Origin: Planctomycetaceae bacterium
Lineage (GTDB): Bacteria; Planctomycetota; Planctomycetia; Pirellulales; Thermoguttaceae
Length of the DNA: 6,585 nucleotides
Direction of reading: 5' to 3'
Assembly: GCA_031283825.1 (NCBI GenBank)
Contig: JAITAZ010000486.1
Location: 1-6,585, forward strand
This document shows, piece after piece, positions 6,462 through 6,585 of this stretch. The notes below the pieces were generated by a model that saw only the letters and a list, made by a program, of their open reading frames with translations, was not told the DNA's origin and searched no databases. How positions within the stretch are numbered: position 1 is the first letter of the stretch; every line of letters begins with the position of its first letter. Made by a program: the position numbers and the translations under genes.

Positions 6462-6499
6462 TAATTGATCAGGTAGGCGTTAATAGATCAGGTAGGCGA
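6462..6499. repeat. 19-bp tandem repeat beside the right inverted-repeat arm
   Basis: TAATTGATCAGGTAGGCGT (6462-6480) is followed directly by TAATAGATCAGGTAGGCGA (6481-6499), with two differences. A degenerate third copy (GTCAGTAGGCGG) precedes at 6450-6461. The second unit is part of the long inverted repeat, so the inner end of that repeat seems to have been duplicated here but not at the left copy. Confidence 0.7.
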
Positions 6500-6585
6500 C
6501 CGTAGGTTCGCAACCTTTCGCCGAAAGGTCGCGTTGCCGAAGGCAACGATAAAATGGATTCGACAATAATTAAAATCATTTCAGA
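6486..6585. repeat. right copy of the long inverted repeat (cut by window edge)
   Basis: The reverse complement of the left copy at 4280-4366. 73 bases are identical (6513-6585), then 14 extra bases (6499-6512), then the shared GATCAGGTAGGCG. The indel in the left copy is bounded by GGT on both sides, which fits a slippage deletion. The repeat reaches the last base of the window, so its true outer end is unseen. Confidence 0.88.

Overview
The window looks like an AT-rich bacterial chromosome segment, most likely from a planctomycete-type bacterium. That lineage call is an inference. It rests on the architecture of the 550-residue protein (one N-terminal membrane segment, a long coiled coil, then a beta-rich domain of a kind I associate with planctomycete hypothetical proteins) and on the lack of Shine-Dalgarno sequences before the main genes. 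No rRNA, tRNA, CRISPR array or intact transposase was seen.

Layout: 1-1040 has no confident gene. It holds a 40-codon ORF with a strong ribosome binding site (172-294), a near-consensus sigma-70-type promoter (223-251), and a GC-richer, coding-like block (573-830) that is open in one frame except for two TGA codons, probably a decayed gene. 1041-4088 (minus) is a soluble 1015-residue hybrid histidine kinase: PAS, GAF, PAS, HisKA, HATPase_c, REC, REC. 4089-4468 is an intergenic region with five short-loop hairpins. 4469-6121 (minus) is the membrane-anchored coiled-coil protein. 6181-6318 (minus) is a possible 45-residue ORF just upstream of it. 6319-6585 has an exact TATAAT box, two sets of short tandem repeats and an inverted copy of the repeat at 4280.

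Transcription of the genes runs right to left: small ORF, coiled-coil protein, hairpin-rich spacer, kinase. The first two are 59 bp apart and could share a transcript from the TATAAT box. The kinase is 380 bp further on, beyond the hairpins, and is probably a separate unit. It has no response-regulator or HPt partner in the window, so its output is unknown, and nothing in the sequence links it functionally to the coiled-coil protein.

The most striking non-coding feature is a 73-bp perfect inverted repeat (4280-4352 against 6513-6585) that brackets the coiled-coil gene and the small ORF. It carries nested palindromes and is probably a dispersed REP/BIME- or MITE-like element present twice. The right copy runs off the window edge. 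I see no convincing complete new system; the best leads are this repeat pair, the broken ORF at 573-830 and the repeat-laden promoter at 6332-6409.
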